A stretch of DNA of 64,000 nucleotides from Luteimonas abyssi (GTDB taxonomy: Bacteria > Pseudomonadota > Gammaproteobacteria > Xanthomonadales > Xanthomonadaceae). The first letter of the stretch is position 1, and each line of letters begins with the position of its first letter. The notes under the pieces are model-generated. The model saw nothing but the letters and a program-made list of their open reading frames with translations, was not told where the DNA came from and ran no database searches. Below are positions 44,956-54,419 of this stretch, piece after piece. The translations under genes and the position numbers were made by a program. The stretch is taken from NCBI RefSeq assembly GCF_001482195.1, contig NZ_KQ759763.1, positions 3,881,559 to 3,945,558 on the forward strand. Direction: 5' to 3'.

Positions 44956-45972
44956 ATGCTGCCGCCCCCTGCCGTCGTCGCCCATGTTCCCGATGCACTG
45001 CGGGTCGCACAGCGCCTGGCCTGGGCGCGCGAGGCGACCTGCGAGCCGGCGCTGACGCTGGAGCGCGCGTCGGTGGACGCGGGCTTCCGCAGTTACTGGC
45101 GTGCCCCGACCACGCAAGGCAGCCGGATCGTCATGGACTCGCCACCGGATCTGGAAGACGCCCGGCCCTGGCTGCGCCTGCGCACGCTGCTCGATGCGCA
45201 CGGCATCCGGGTGCCCGCGCTGCTGGCCGAGGATGCGCAGGCCGGGTTCCTGCTGCTGGAGGACCTGGGGCCGTCGACCGCATTGCAGGCGCTGGCGCAC
45301 GTCGATCGCGACACGTTGCTGGAGACCGCATTGCGCACCCTGGTGCGATTGCAGGCGATCCCGGTGCCCGACGATCTGCCGCGCTACGACGCGGCGATGC
45401 TGCAGCGCGAGCTGGACCTGTTCGAGGCATGGTTCCTCGGCCGCCATCTGGGCGTGACCTTGTCGGAGATCGAGCGCGTCGGCCTGCACGACGTGCAGGC
45501 GCGGCTGATCGACAACCTGCTCGCGCAACCGCAGGGCTTCGTGCATCGCGACTACATGCTGCGCAACCTGATGCCGGTGGGCGACGATCTGGCGGTGATC
45601 GACTTCCAGGGCGCGGTGCACGGGCCGCTGGCCTACGATCCGGTCAGCCTGTTCCGCGATGCGTTCCACAGCTGGCCGGACGCGGTGGTGGAGACGGGGC
45701 TCGATCGCCATCACGCGCTCGCCCGCGCCGCCGGCCTGCCGCTGCCGGCGCTGGTCGATTTCCGACGGGATGCGGATTTCGCCGGCATGCAGCGGCACTT
45801 GAAGATCCTCGGGCTGTTCGCGCGGCTGCACTATCGCGACGGCAAGCCGAAGTATCTGGCCGATGCGCCGCGCTTCGTGGGGTATCTGGACCGGGTGCTG
45901 CCTCGGTATCCGGAACTGGCGCCGCTGTCGGCGCTGCTCGACCGCCACGTGCGCGCGCACGTTCCGGCGTGA
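44956..45972 (+). CDS. AmgK-like sugar kinase / aminoglycoside phosphotransferase fold
   Basis: The 338-residue product has the kinase fold of the APH/choline kinase superfamily. ASVDAGFRSYWRAPTTQGSR forms the nucleotide loop. GFLLLEDLGPSTALQAL follows, then the catalytic GFVHRDYMLRNLMPVGDDL and metal-binding DFQGAVHGPLAYDPVSLFRD. It matches the AmgK group that phosphorylates MurNAc/GlcNAc at C1 for peptidoglycan recycling. The usual partner murU is not adjacent here. ATG 44956 is used rather than an earlier ATG at 44908. Confidence 0.8.
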   Translation: MLPPPAVVAHVPDALRVAQRLAWAREATCEPALTLERASVDAGFRSYWRAPTTQGSRIVMDSPPDLEDARPWLRLRTLLDAHGIRVPALLAEDAQAGFLLLEDLGPSTALQALAHVDRDTLLETALRTLVRLQAIPVPDDLPRYDAAMLQRELDLFEAWFLGRHLGVTLSEIERVGLHDVQARLIDNLLAQPQGFVHRDYMLRNLMPVGDDLAVIDFQGAVHGPLAYDPVSLFRDAFHSWPDAVVETGLDRHHALARAAGLPLPALVDFRRDADFAGMQRHLKILGLFARLHYRDGKPKYLADAPRFVGYLDRVLPRYPELAPLSALLDRHVRAHVPA

Positions 45973-46046
45973 TGCCGCGTGCGTCCACGCGCGCCTCACG
46001 GGCGGATGCAGGATCGTCGGTGCGCGTCTTCGAAACCGGAGCTCCG

Positions 46047-46880
46047 ATGAACGATCTGTTCGCCAGTCCGCCGCCGCGGCCCGTGCATGGCATCCGCACC
46101 GGCATCGGGGGCTGGACGTTCGCGCCGTGGCGCGACAACTTTTATCCGAAGGGCCTGGTGCAGCGGCGCGAGCTCGAGTTCGCCAGCCGCCAGCTGACTG
46201 CGATCGAGATCAACGGGACCTACTACGGTGCGCAGACACCGGCCACGTATGCGCGTTGGCGCGGCGAGACGCCGGAGGGCTTCGTGTTCTCGGTGAAGGC
46301 GCCGCGTCGGATCGTCGAGGCGCGCCAGCTCGCCGCGGTGGCCGCGCGCGCCAAGGGGTTTCTCGAAGGCGGCCTGGCCGAACTGGGCGACCGTCTCGGG
46401 CCGGTGTTGTGGCAGTTCACGCCACGGCGCGCATTCGACCACGACGACCTCGCCGCGTTCCTGGATGCGCTGCCGCGCACGCTCGACGGTCGCGCGTTGC
46501 GCCATGTGCTGGAGGTGCGCCATCCCAGTTTCATGGACGAGGCGTACCTGGCGCTGGCGCGGACGCACGCGATCCCGACGGTGTTCACCGATTCGCCGGA
46601 CTATCCGTCGTTCGCCGACCTGACCGGCGATTTCGCCTACGCGCGGCTGATGCGCAGCCGCGAAGACAGCGGCACCGGCTATCCCGGCGACGCGCTCGAC
46701 GCCTGGGCCGGCCGCGCGCGTGCGTGGGCCGACGGCGGCGCGCCGGACGATCTGCCCTACGTAGGCGCGCCCGCCGATGGCACTGGGACGAGACGCGAGG
46801 TGTTCGTGTTCTTCATCGGCGCCGGCAAGGCGCGCAATCCCGCCGCGGCGATGGCATTGCAGGCGCGGCTGGCGGCCTGA
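46047..46880 (+). CDS. DUF72 domain protein
   Basis: The 277-residue product has the DUF72/YecE TIM-barrel signature: GIRTGIGGWTFAPWRDNFYP, TAIEINGTYYG, GFVFSVKAPRRI, GPVLWQFTPRRAFD, LEVRHPSF and FAYARLMRS. The biochemical role is unknown; the family has a suspected nucleic-acid or redox link. The ribosome site is weak (CCGGAGCTCCG before ATG 46047). Confidence 0.88.
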   Translation: MNDLFASPPPRPVHGIRTGIGGWTFAPWRDNFYPKGLVQRRELEFASRQLTAIEINGTYYGAQTPATYARWRGETPEGFVFSVKAPRRIVEARQLAAVAARAKGFLEGGLAELGDRLGPVLWQFTPRRAFDHDDLAAFLDALPRTLDGRALRHVLEVRHPSFMDEAYLALARTHAIPTVFTDSPDYPSFADLTGDFAYARLMRSREDSGTGYPGDALDAWAGRARAWADGGAPDDLPYVGAPADGTGTRREVFVFFIGAGKARNPAAAMALQARLAA

Positions 46881-46914
46881 GTCGCATCGGGCAGGCGTCC
46901 GACGCGTGCCGCGA

Positions 46915-47232
46915 TCAGTCCGGCGCCACGCCGCACCACGCCGCGTAGGCATCCGCATCGTTGTCGAAGCCTTCGCGTTCGGCGAGTTCCCACGGACGCT
47001 CGCACTGGGCGGTGCGTTCGCACCAGCTGTAGCCGGCGGAGCCGATGCAACCGTGCGCATCGCGATCCGCGCCGGGCATGGCCGGCGGCGCGGGTGCGCC
47101 TGCGGTATCGGCTGCGGGGGCAGGCGCCGGCGCGGCCGGCTCGGCGGCATCCTGGGATGGCGCCGACGGCGTGCAGGCGGCCACCCCGAACACGAGACAC
47201 GACGACAGCACGGCACGGGCAAACATTCGCAT
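46915..47232 (-). CDS. Small cysteine-containing lipoprotein, unknown function
   Basis: A 105-residue product has a signal peptide ending LVFGVAAC (lipobox Cys about residue 20). A Pro/Ala-rich spacer and a compact C-terminal module with four cysteines follow: DAHGCIGSAGYSWCERTAQC and RPWELAEREGFDNDADAYAAWCG. The cysteine spacing suggests two disulphides in the periplasm. I do not recognise a named family. It lies 149 bp downstream of the class A beta-lactamase on the same strand and could belong to that transcript. Confidence 0.7.
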   Translation of the reverse strand: MRMFARAVLSSCLVFGVAACTPSAPSQDAAEPAAPAPAPAADTAGAPAPPAMPGADRDAHGCIGSAGYSWCERTAQCERPWELAEREGFDNDADAYAAWCGVAPD

Positions 47233-47381
47233 GGGTGCGCTCCGAAAGGGTCGTGCGCGCAGCTTGCCACGTCGCATGCGTGGACGCGCTCACAACTCGG
47301 GCATGCGCGTGGCGGTCCGCCGACAAGATATCGTTGGCTAGCCCGTGTCACACAGCCATCGCACGTCGCACGGGCGCCGCG

Positions 47382-48254
47382 TCAGACCAGCAGCCGCCGC
47401 GCGATATCGGCCTGCAGCGCGTCCAGCGGTGCGCCGGAGATCGCCGCGCCGTGTGCGTAGATGGCCAGCAGCAGCGGCGCGCGCTCGGGCGGATAGAGGA
47501 CCGCCACGTCGGCTGCGGTGCCGCTGCCGCAGGTGCCGGTCTTGTCGCCGACGGCCCAGCCGGCCGGCGTGCCGGCGCGGATGCGCGCATCGCCGGTGCG
47601 ATTGTCGATCAGCCAGCCGGCCAGCACCGCGCGGGAGGGCGCGCGCAACGCATCGCCGAACAGCAGGGCATGCAGGCTGTCGACGATGGCGCGCGGACTG
47701 GTGGTGTCGCGCGGGTCGCCGGCGGCGGCCTCGTTGAGCTCGGGTTCCCGGCGATCCAGCCGGGTGACCGGATCGCCGATCCCGCGCAGGAAGGCGGTCA
47801 GGCCGGCCGGGCCGCCGACCAGCGGCAGCAGCAGGTTGGCCGCGGCGTTGTCGCTCAGGGTCACGGTGGCCCGACACAGGTCCGCCACCGTCGCGTCGCC
47901 ATCGGCCACGCGCGTCGCCACGTAGGGCGAGTGGGTGATCACATCGTCCGCGCGGACCGGCAGCGCATGATGCAGGTCGGCGCGGCCGTGGTCGACGGCA
48001 TGCAGCACAGCACCGGCCAGCAGCGCCTTGAAGGTGCTGCACATGGGGAAGCGCTCGTCGTCGCGCCAGCCGATGCGGCGGCCATCGGCGGTGTCGAGCA
48101 ACGCCACGCCCAGACGTCCGCCGGCCCCGCGTTCCAGGTCGGCGAGAGCATCGGAAGGGGCGGCGCCGGCGTCGAGGGCGGTGGCGAGCCGCGGCAGGGC
48201 GGCGGCCAGCAGCAGGCTGCCGGAGCCGGCGAGCAGTTGGCGACGGGTGGGCAT
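47382..48254 (-). CDS. Class A beta-lactamase
   Basis: A 290-residue serine beta-lactamase has a twin-arginine-like signal (MPTRRQLLAGSGSLLLAAAL). All active-site elements are present: S73-x-x-K76 (CSTFK), SDN 134-136, E170 in the EPELN omega loop, and K238-T-G. C72 directly precedes the nucleophile and C242 follows KTGT. By Ambler numbering these are the C69/C238 pair that forms a disulphide in KPC/NMC-A/SME-type carbapenemases. RIRA before AGWAVGDKTG parallels R220 of that group. The start is 16 bp after the metallo-beta-lactamase stop. The spectrum is not predictable from sequence alone. Confidence 0.95.
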   Translation of the reverse strand: MPTRRQLLAGSGSLLLAAALPRLATALDAGAAPSDALADLERGAGGRLGVALLDTADGRRIGWRDDERFPMCSTFKALLAGAVLHAVDHGRADLHHALPVRADDVITHSPYVATRVADGDATVADLCRATVTLSDNAAANLLLPLVGGPAGLTAFLRGIGDPVTRLDRREPELNEAAAGDPRDTTSPRAIVDSLHALLFGDALRAPSRAVLAGWLIDNRTGDARIRAGTPAGWAVGDKTGTCGSGTAADVAVLYPPERAPLLLAIYAHGAAISGAPLDALQADIARRLLV

Positions 48255-48270
48255 GCGGGTCTCCGTGGGC

Positions 48271-49161
48271 TCAGGGGGAAGCAGGGTGGGCGCGCGTCGT
48301 GTCCAACGCTGCGTCGAGTGCGGTTTCCGCCGCATCGGCGTAGTCGCGGCAGGTCATCGTCCGGCTGCGCTCGGCCGTGGCGCCGAACCGCCAGCCGCTG
48401 GCGCCCGGATGCGGGGTGAGCAGCAGATCGCAGGGCAGCGCCCGCAGGGTCGCGAAGCTACCCCGGTAGGCCTCGACGATGCGCGGGTAGCGCGGATGGT
48501 CGAGCAGCCGGTATCCCGGCGCGCCCAGGCTGTCGGCGTACACGACCCGGACCGGCGTGCCGTCGGACTGCCGGTCGTCCCAGGTCCAGGTCATGCTGCC
48601 CGGCGTGTGACCGGGCGTGAAATGCACCTGCAGCCGCAATCCGCCCAGTTCGACCGTCTCGCCATCCTGCAGCAGGCGGTCGACGTGCAGCGGCGGATAC
48701 AGCAGGTCGTCACCGTAATGCAGATCGTCGGCGCCGCCGCGGGCGAGCAGCTGCGCGGATTCGGCGTTGCTCAACACGCGTGCGCCGGTCGCGCGCCGCA
48801 CCGCCGCCAACGGGCCGACGTGGTCGGCATGGGCGTGGCTGTGGGCGATCAGCTTCAGGTCCGACGGGGCCAGACCGAGCGCGGCCATGTTGACCAGCAA
48901 GTGGTCGGCCGCCTGCGGCATGCCGCCGTCGATCAGGATCGCGCCGGCGTCGTCCACCAGCAGCAGCGCGGTGAGTTCCGCAGTACCGATCTGCCAACTG
49001 CGTTCGGCGATCCGGAGCGGTGCGATCGGCTCCAGCCAGGCTGTCGGAACCTCGTAGGCCTGCAGTTGCGCCAGGGGCTCGTGCGCGTGCGTCGGCGCGA
49101 AGGGCCATGCGGTGCCAGCGGCCAGGACCAGCACCGACATGCAGAATGTCCGCTCGTTCAT
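48271..49161 (-). CDS. Subclass B3 metallo-beta-lactamase, L1-like
   Basis: The 296-residue product has an N-terminal signal sequence (SVLVLAAGTAWPFAPTHA). The zinc ligands are all present: H109-A-H111-A-D113-H114 (HAHADH), H185 in FTPGHTPGS and H251 in LLTPHPGAS. Blocks such as GARVLSNAESAQLLARGGAD and SFATLRALPCDLLLTPHPG closely parallel Stenotrophomonas L1. The enzyme should hydrolyse penicillins, cephalosporins and carbapenems in the periplasm (family knowledge). It is the first gene of the pair and is divergent from the AmpR-like regulator 98 bp away. Confidence 0.94.
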   Translation of the reverse strand: MNERTFCMSVLVLAAGTAWPFAPTHAHEPLAQLQAYEVPTAWLEPIAPLRIAERSWQIGTAELTALLLVDDAGAILIDGGMPQAADHLLVNMAALGLAPSDLKLIAHSHAHADHVGPLAAVRRATGARVLSNAESAQLLARGGADDLHYGDDLLYPPLHVDRLLQDGETVELGGLRLQVHFTPGHTPGSMTWTWDDRQSDGTPVRVVYADSLGAPGYRLLDHPRYPRIVEAYRGSFATLRALPCDLLLTPHPGASGWRFGATAERSRTMTCRDYADAAETALDAALDTTRAHPASP

Positions 49162-49198
49162 CGCGTCGCTCCCGAGGAATGGCGAGGATTCTTGGCGT

Positions 49199-49236
49199 CT
49201 TCGATACGGCCCACAAGCGACACGATCTCATCGAAG
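49199..49236. promoter_or_regulatory. Inverted repeat in the beta-lactamase/regulator divergent promoter
   Basis: Arms CTTCGAT (49199-49205) and ATCGAAG (49230-49236) are perfect complements 24 bp apart, inside the 98-bp gap between the metallo-beta-lactamase and the LysR-type regulator. Position and symmetry suit a LysR/AmpR binding region that controls both directions. Binding is inferred. Confidence 0.45.
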
Positions 49237-49259
49237 CCATGAACTGATCTAATGACGCG

Positions 49260-50144
49260 ATGGACAGTCCTCATCTGCCGTTGACCGGTCTGCGCGCCTT
49301 CGAGGCGGCCGGGCGGCACCTGAATTTCACCCGCGCCGCGCTGGAGTTGCGGATCACCCAGGCCGCGCTCAGCCACCGCATTCGCGGCCTGGAGGCGCGG
49401 CTGGGCTGCGTGCTGTTCCGGCGCCTGCCGCGCGGGGTGGCGCTGACCGACGAAGGTGCGGCGCTGTTCCCGGCGATCCACGACGCGTTCGGCCGCATCG
49501 TCGGGGCGCTGGCGCCGTTCGAGGGTGGCGCGCCTCGTGCAGTGCTGACGGTGAGTGCGGTCGCCACCTTCGCCACCGGCTGGCTGTTGCCGCGGCTGCA
49601 GGCGTTCAACGTCGCGCATCCGGGCGTCGACCTGCGCCTGTCGACCCACAACAACCGCATCGACCAGGCGGCGGAAGGTCTCGATTTCGCGGTGCGCTTC
49701 GGAGACGGGCACTGGTCCGGGCTGGATGCGGTGCGCGTGTGCGCGGCACCGCTGTCGCCGGTGTGCGCGCCGGCACTGGTCCGGCGGATCCGGCGGCGGC
49801 GCGACCTGCTCGACCTGCCGCTGCTGCGCTCCTACCGGCCCGACGAGTGGTCGCGCTGGTGCGACGCCGCCCGGTTGCCGGCACCGCCACTGCGCGGGCC
49901 GATGTTCGATTCGTCGCTGGCGCTGGCCGCCGCCGCAGCGGCCGGTGCGGGCGTGGCGCTGCTGCCGGTCGGCATGTTCGCGCAGGACCTCGCCGACGGG
50001 CGTCTGGTGCGGGTGTCGCGGGTAGAGGTCGATGTCGGCGCCTACTGGCTCACGCGCCTGCGCTCGCGCGAGGAAACCGCGGCGATGGCGGCGTTCCGCG
50101 CATGGACGGTCGCGGCGGCATCGGCGCCTGGCGCCGCTGCATGA
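49260..50144 (+). CDS. AmpR-like LysR-family regulator of the beta-lactamases
   Basis: The product has 294 residues. The winged helix LTGLRAFEAAGRHLNFTRAALELRITQAAL and LGCVLFRRLPRGVALTDEGAAL are strikingly AmpR-like. The effector domain has VATFATGWLLPRLQAF and AAAAGAGVALLPVGMFAQDL. AmpR-type proteins sense peptidoglycan fragments and induce beta-lactamase. It is transcribed away from the metallo-beta-lactamase, as ampR is from its target. The GcvA branch is related, so sensing of muropeptides is inferred from context. Confidence 0.88.
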   Translation: MDSPHLPLTGLRAFEAAGRHLNFTRAALELRITQAALSHRIRGLEARLGCVLFRRLPRGVALTDEGAALFPAIHDAFGRIVGALAPFEGGAPRAVLTVSAVATFATGWLLPRLQAFNVAHPGVDLRLSTHNNRIDQAAEGLDFAVRFGDGHWSGLDAVRVCAAPLSPVCAPALVRRIRRRRDLLDLPLLRSYRPDEWSRWCDAARLPAPPLRGPMFDSSLALAAAAAAGAGVALLPVGMFAQDLADGRLVRVSRVEVDVGAYWLTRLRSREETAAMAAFRAWTVAAASAPGAAA

Positions 50145-50180
50145 GTGTGGCCGCCGGTTCCGGCTCGACCGAAGTCCCGG

Positions 50181-51449
50181 TCAGGTCCGGGTTCCGGATG
50201 CGCGCGTCGGCGGCGGACAGGCGTCCTCGTCCGTACGGACCTGTGCGATCGCATCGATCCGCGCGCTGCGCAAGGCGTCGCCGACGGCCGGGCCGGTGAG
50301 GCCGTCGCGCAGCACGTCGCGCGCCTGCACGCCGCGTGCGGCGTCGAGCATGCGCAGCAAGCGGGCGCCCTGCGGATAATCCGCATCGGTGGCGCCGAGC
50401 CGGCCGCGTTTGTCGGCTTCGCACACCGTCACCAGCCGGGCGATGCGCTCCGGTTTGCGGAAACCGTCGCAACGCGCCAGCAGATCGTGCACGGTGCTGT
50501 CGCGCAGTTCGTCCAGGCGATGCACGTTGAGGTGTTCGCGGCAGGCCAGGACCGCCAGTTCGCGGTGCGCGGTGGGTACCCTCAGGCGGTCGCACAGCGC
50601 GGCCAGCGGCTTCAGGCCGCGCTGCTCGTGGGCGATGTGCCGGGGCCATTCCGCCTCCGGGGTGCGTGCCTTGCCCAGGTCGTGGGTGAGCGCGGCGAAG
50701 CCGATCACGGTATCGCCCGGCGCGAGCGTCGCGGCCATGTCGCAGACCATCTCGGTGTGCACCCCGGTGTCGACTTCCGGGTGGTACTCGGGCCGCTGCG
50801 GAACGCCGTACAGCGCCTCCACCTCCGGCAGCACCGTGCCCAGGGCGCCCGCGTTGTGCAGCGTGCGCAGGAAGGCGGAGGGCTGCTTCGCGCCCAGCGC
50901 ACGCGACAGTTCCTGCCAGACGCGCTCGGGCACCAGGTCGGCCAGCTCGCCGCCGGCGGCCATGGTGCGCATCAGCGCACGGGTCTCGTCGGCCACGCGG
51001 AAGCCCAGCGGCGCCAGCCGCGCCATGAAACGCGCCGCACGCAGCACGCGCAGCGGATCTTCCACGAAGGCCGGCCCCACGTGGCGCAGCACGCGCGCGT
51101 CCAGATCGCGCGCGCCGCCGAACGGGTCGACCAGGCGGCCGTCGGCATCCTCGGCGATGGCGTTGATGGTGAAATCGCGGCGCTCGAGATCCTGTTCCAG
51201 CGTCACCGACGGATCGGCGTGCACCACGAACCCGCGGTAGCCGCGGCCGGACTTGCGTTCGGTGCGTGCGAGCGCGTGTTCCTCCTGGGTCTCGGGATGC
51301 AGGAACACCGGGAAATCGCGGCCCACCGGACGAAAGCCGGCGGCTTCCATCGCCTCGGGCGTGGTGCCGACGACGACGTGATCGCGGTCGCCCGGCGCCA
51401 GCCCGAGCAGCCGATCGCGCACCGCGCCGCCGACGAGATAGGTCTTCAT
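50181..51449 (-). CDS. cca: Multifunctional CCA tRNA nucleotidyltransferase
   Basis: The 422-residue product opens [20 protein letters not shown]. The DxD-type site lies in GDRDHVVVG, with [23 protein letters not shown] and [18 protein letters not shown]-terminal HD domain ([23 protein letters not shown]) supports the phosphatase/phosphodiesterase activities of the E. coli-type enzyme. It adds and repairs the 3' CCA of tRNAs. The start is 22 bp after slt, so the two are co-oriented and probably co-transcribed. Confidence 0.96.
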   Translation of the reverse strand: MKTYLVGGAVRDRLLGLAPGDRDHVVVGTTPEAMEAAGFRPVGRDFPVFLHPETQEEHALARTERKSGRGYRGFVVHADPSVTLEQDLERRDFTINAIAEDADGRLVDPFGGARDLDARVLRHVGPAFVEDPLRVLRAARFMARLAPLGFRVADETRALMRTMAAGGELADLVPERVWQELSRALGAKQPSAFLRTLHNAGALGTVLPEVEALYGVPQRPEYHPEVDTGVHTEMVCDMAATLAPGDTVIGFAALTHDLGKARTPEAEWPRHIAHEQRGLKPLAALCDRLRVPTAHRELAVLACREHLNVHRLDELRDSTVHDLLARCDGFRKPERIARLVTVCEADKRGRLGATDADYPQGARLLRMLDAARGVQARDVLRDGLTGPAVGDALRSARIDAIAQVRTDEDACPPPTRASGTRT

Positions 51450-51471
51450 GGGCCGACGATAGGGCGGGTCG

Positions 51472-53430
51472 TCAGGGGGCGTCGCCGCCGGTCGGGCACA
51501 CGAACGGCTTGCGCGCCGCCGACACGTTGCCGCGCATGCGCTCGCTCACCGGCACCGCATCGCCGTCCAGACGCCAGTCGTAGATCACGCTGAAGGCCAG
51601 CACGCGCGCGACGTACTCGCGGGTCTCGCGGTAGCTGATGGTCTCGATCCAGAAATCCGCATCCATGCCGGCGCGCTGGTCGATCCAGCGGCGGGTCGGC
51701 GCGGGACCGGCGTTGTAGGCGGCGATGGCGATGTAGGGCAGGTCGTAGCGCTCCTTCATCTCGCGCAGGTAGGCGGTGCCCAGACGGATGCTCACCGCCG
51801 GGTCGTACAGGCTGTTCGGCCCGCCCCAGGGCTCGCCCAGCCGGCGCGCCACGCCCTGGCCGGTGGTCGGCAGCACCTGCATCAGGCCGCGCGCATCCGC
51901 GGGCGAGCGTGCGCGTGGATTGAAGGTGCTCTCGGCACGGATTTCCGCGGCGATCCAGGCGGGGTCCAGATTGTGCCGCCGCGCTTCGGCGCGGATCAGG
52001 TCGTCGTAGTCCAGCGGGAAACGCAGCGTGTACAGGCGCATTTCCTCCGGCTGCCGGCCGAGTCCGAACACCGCGCGATCGAACCAGCCGTTGTCCTGCG
52101 CGACCGCCACCGCCATCCGGCGCTGCTGGTCGTCGAACGTCGCCAGCGCCGCGTTCCACTCGCGCACCGCCCAGCCCGGGCGGTCGGCGCGGAACAATGC
52201 CATCGAGCGGATCATTTCAGGCGTGTTGGCTACGCGCGCGCGCGCCGAGGCGTCGTCGGGCAGTTCCATCGGGCACAGCGCGTACGGCTGGCCGAGGCGG
52301 TCGGCGGCGAGGAAGCCGTGGAAGTTGGGGTCCTGCGCGGCGCGCGCGTACAGCGGCTGCGCGGCGGCGTTGTCGCCGAGCAGTTCGTGCAGGCGTGCGG
52401 CGAAGTAGGTCCAGCGTGCGCTGTCGCGTTGCGCGGCGGGCATGCGCTGGATGGCATCGAGCGCGGTTTTCCAGTCCGACCGCGACAGGCCTTCGCGCGC
52501 CTGCCACTCGTGCAGGCGGTCGTCGTAGGCCGACAGCGGCACCGCGGCCAGCCGGCGCGCGGAATCGGGCAGGTACGAGGCCACCGTCCACAGCGCGATC
52601 TGGTGCAGCACGCGACCCCGTTCGGCCTCGTCGAAACCGAGCGCCTGCGCATACTGCGACCACTGCGCCTCGGCGGCGTCGGGGTTCTCGCGGCCGAACT
52701 TCGCCAGCCCGTGCGAGGCGACCAGCCGGCTGCGCGGCGTTTTCGGCCACTGCAGCGCGCGCGCGTGCGGCGCCTGCACGAACGCGGCGTAGTCGTCGGC
52801 CAGGGCGCGGTCCGCCTCGGGCAAACCACGCGCGGCCGTGCGCATCACCCCGGGGTTCCATTCCGCGGCGGCGAGGTCCAGACGCTCCCAGCGCAGCGCC
52901 GGGGTCATGCCGCCGCGCGCATCGAGCGCGGCGAACGGGGCGTCGCATTCGTCGGGCAACGAATTGCCGCTGCTGCGCCAGATCGCCGCGACCTCCTCGT
53001 TCCACGCGTCGTCGGCCGCGCCCAGCCGCTGGCGCGCGTCGAGCTCCATGCAGCGCAACGCAGGCGCGGCGATATCGGCGGACCAGGCGGCGCGCACACC
53101 GGCCCAGTCCTGGCGGCGGTGCAGGGCGCGGACCCAGTCTTCGCGGAAGGCGGCGGCCACCGGCTGACCGTCGTAGCGCTGCAGGAATGCGTTCGCCTGC
53201 GCGGCCGGCAGGTTCGCCAGGTCGCGTCGCAGCCCGGCGTACTCGATCCAGCCGTAGGCCGGATGACCACTCATGTGCGTCGGTGCCGGCTGCCCTCGCG
53301 CCGCAGCCTCGAAGGCGCTGCGCAGGGCGGTATCGGCGGCGGACGACGACTGTGCGGTGGCGGCGAATGGCGCGACGGACAACAGCGTCGCGGCGGCGAG
53401 AACGGAGCGGAATCGGCGTGTCGGCAGCAT
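51472..53430 (-). CDS. slt: Soluble lytic murein transglycosylase
   Basis: The 652-residue product has a signal peptide ([14 protein letters not shown]). A long alpha-helical U-shaped ring domain is built of short helices. The C-terminal catalytic domain has [20 protein letters not shown] (Glu of RAES catalytic), [18 protein letters not shown] and [15 protein letters not shown]. It cleaves peptidoglycan glycan strands to 1,6-anhydro products, the source of AmpR effectors. ATG 53430 is chosen; the frame runs 48 codons further upstream through a repeat element and is not convincing. Confidence 0.95.
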   Translation of the reverse strand: MLPTRRFRSVLAAATLLSVAPFAATAQSSSAADTALRSAFEAAARGQPAPTHMSGHPAYGWIEYAGLRRDLANLPAAQANAFLQRYDGQPVAAAFREDWVRALHRRQDWAGVRAAWSADIAAPALRCMELDARQRLGAADDAWNEEVAAIWRSSGNSLPDECDAPFAALDARGGMTPALRWERLDLAAAEWNPGVMRTAARGLPEADRALADDYAAFVQAPHARALQWPKTPRSRLVASHGLAKFGRENPDAAEAQWSQYAQALGFDEAERGRVLHQIALWTVASYLPDSARRLAAVPLSAYDDRLHEWQAREGLSRSDWKTALDAIQRMPAAQRDSARWTYFAARLHELLGDNAAAQPLYARAAQDPNFHGFLAADRLGQPYALCPMELPDDASARARVANTPEMIRSMALFRADRPGWAVREWNAALATFDDQQRRMAVAVAQDNGWFDRAVFGLGRQPEEMRLYTLRFPLDYDDLIRAEARRHNLDPAWIAAEIRAESTFNPRARSPADARGLMQVLPTTGQGVARRLGEPWGGPNSLYDPAVSIRLGTAYLREMKERYDLPYIAIAAYNAGPAPTRRWIDQRAGMDADFWIETISYRETREYVARVLAFSVIYDWRLDGDAVPVSERMRGNVSAARKPFVCPTGGDAP

Positions 53431-53489
53431 GCGACGGACTATAGCGAACCGGGCATGAAGCGCTCCCCCCGGCATGCCGTGGCGGTTTC

Positions 53490-53540
53490 CCTTCTCCCGT
53501 TCACGGGAGAAGGTGCCCCGAAGGGGCGGATGAGGGCATC
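53490..53540. repeat. Dispersed double-hairpin repeat, copy 3
   Basis: The 10-bp stem CCTTCTCCCG / CGGGAGAAGG with a short loop is followed by CCCCGAAGGGG and GCGGATGAGGGC. This matches the arrangement at 5889-5938. It lies between the divergent slt and TauE/SafE genes, so here it cannot be a shared downstream terminator. That suggests a mobile palindrome (REP-like). Confidence 0.65.
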
Positions 53541-53624
53541 CCGCACTGCGCGCCGCCCTCCACCCGGACGCCACGCGCTCGCGCGCGCTACCCTGCGCCG
53601 TTCCCCTTCGCCATCCAGACCGCC

Positions 53625-54419
53625 ATGTTGACCATGCTCGCCTTTTTCCTCGCCATCGGTGCCGTTGCCGGTGTCCTCGGCGGCCTGCTCGGCATCGGCG
53701 GCGGCATGATCCTGGTGGTGGCGCTGGTGTGGTTCCTGCCGCTGCATGGCGTGCCCCAGGAGGCGGCCATGCACGCCGCGCTCGCCAGCGGCATGGCCAG
53801 CATCATCCTCACCTCGCTCTCGTCCGCCTACGCCCACCACCGCCGCGGCAGCGTGCTGTGGACCAGCGTCGCCTGGCTGGTGCCCGGCGTGCTGATCGGC
53901 GCCTGGCTCGGCAGCCGCTTCGCCATCTCGCTGGACGGCGAAGTGCTGCGCTGGTGCGTGGTGGCGTACTGCATCGTGATCGGCGCGCAGATGCTGCTGT
54001 CCAAGGCGCCCAAGGCGGGCGCTGCCGATGTCGTGCCGCGCGGTCCGGGCCTGTCGGCGGCGGGCACCGGCATCGGCGCGGTGTCGTCGGTGGTCGGCAT
54101 CGGCGGCGGCAGCATGACCGTGCCCCTGCTGGTCTGGCTGGGCGTCGCCCCGGTACGCGCCGTGGGCTCGTCGTCGGCGCTGGGCTTCTTCGTCGCCCTG
54201 TCCGCCGCCTCCGGCTACGCCCTGCAGGCCCCGCCCGGCGCGCTGCCGGAGTACGCCATCGGCTACGTCTACCTGCCGGCCGCGATCGGCGTCGCCCTGG
54301 CCTCGGTGATCGCCGCACCCTTCGGCACCAGGCTCGCGCACGCCATCAGCGGCCACGCCTTGAAGCGGGTGTTCGGGTGTTTCATGTTCGTCATGGCGGC
54401 GAGCCTGGCGTTCTGGTGA
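53625..54419 (+). CDS. TauE/SafE (TSUP) family permease
   Basis: The 264-residue protein has about eight transmembrane helices and the internal duplication typical of TSUP: GVLGGLLGIGGGMILVVALV in the first half and GAVSSVVGIGGGSMTVPLLV in the second. The family exports or imports small sulfur- or carbon-containing anions such as sulfite or sulfoacetate. The substrate cannot be told here. It is the last host-type GC-rich gene before the cassette array. Confidence 0.9.
   Translation: MLTMLAFFLAIGAVAGVLGGLLGIGGGMILVVALVWFLPLHGVPQEAAMHAALASGMASIILTSLSSAYAHHRRGSVLWTSVAWLVPGVLIGAWLGSRFAISLDGEVLRWCVVAYCIVIGAQMLLSKAPKAGAADVVPRGPGLSAAGTGIGAVSSVVGIGGGSMTVPLLVWLGVAPVRAVGSSSALGFFVALSAASGYALQAPPGALPEYAIGYVYLPAAIGVALASVIAAPFGTRLAHAISGHALKRVFGCFMFVMAASLAFW

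Noticed and set aside
51661..51668. Additional CATCCATG occurrences (also near 10971) as members of the hairpin family
   Set aside because: They lie inside the slt and toxin coding sequences and lack extended flanking stems, so they are likely chance matches.
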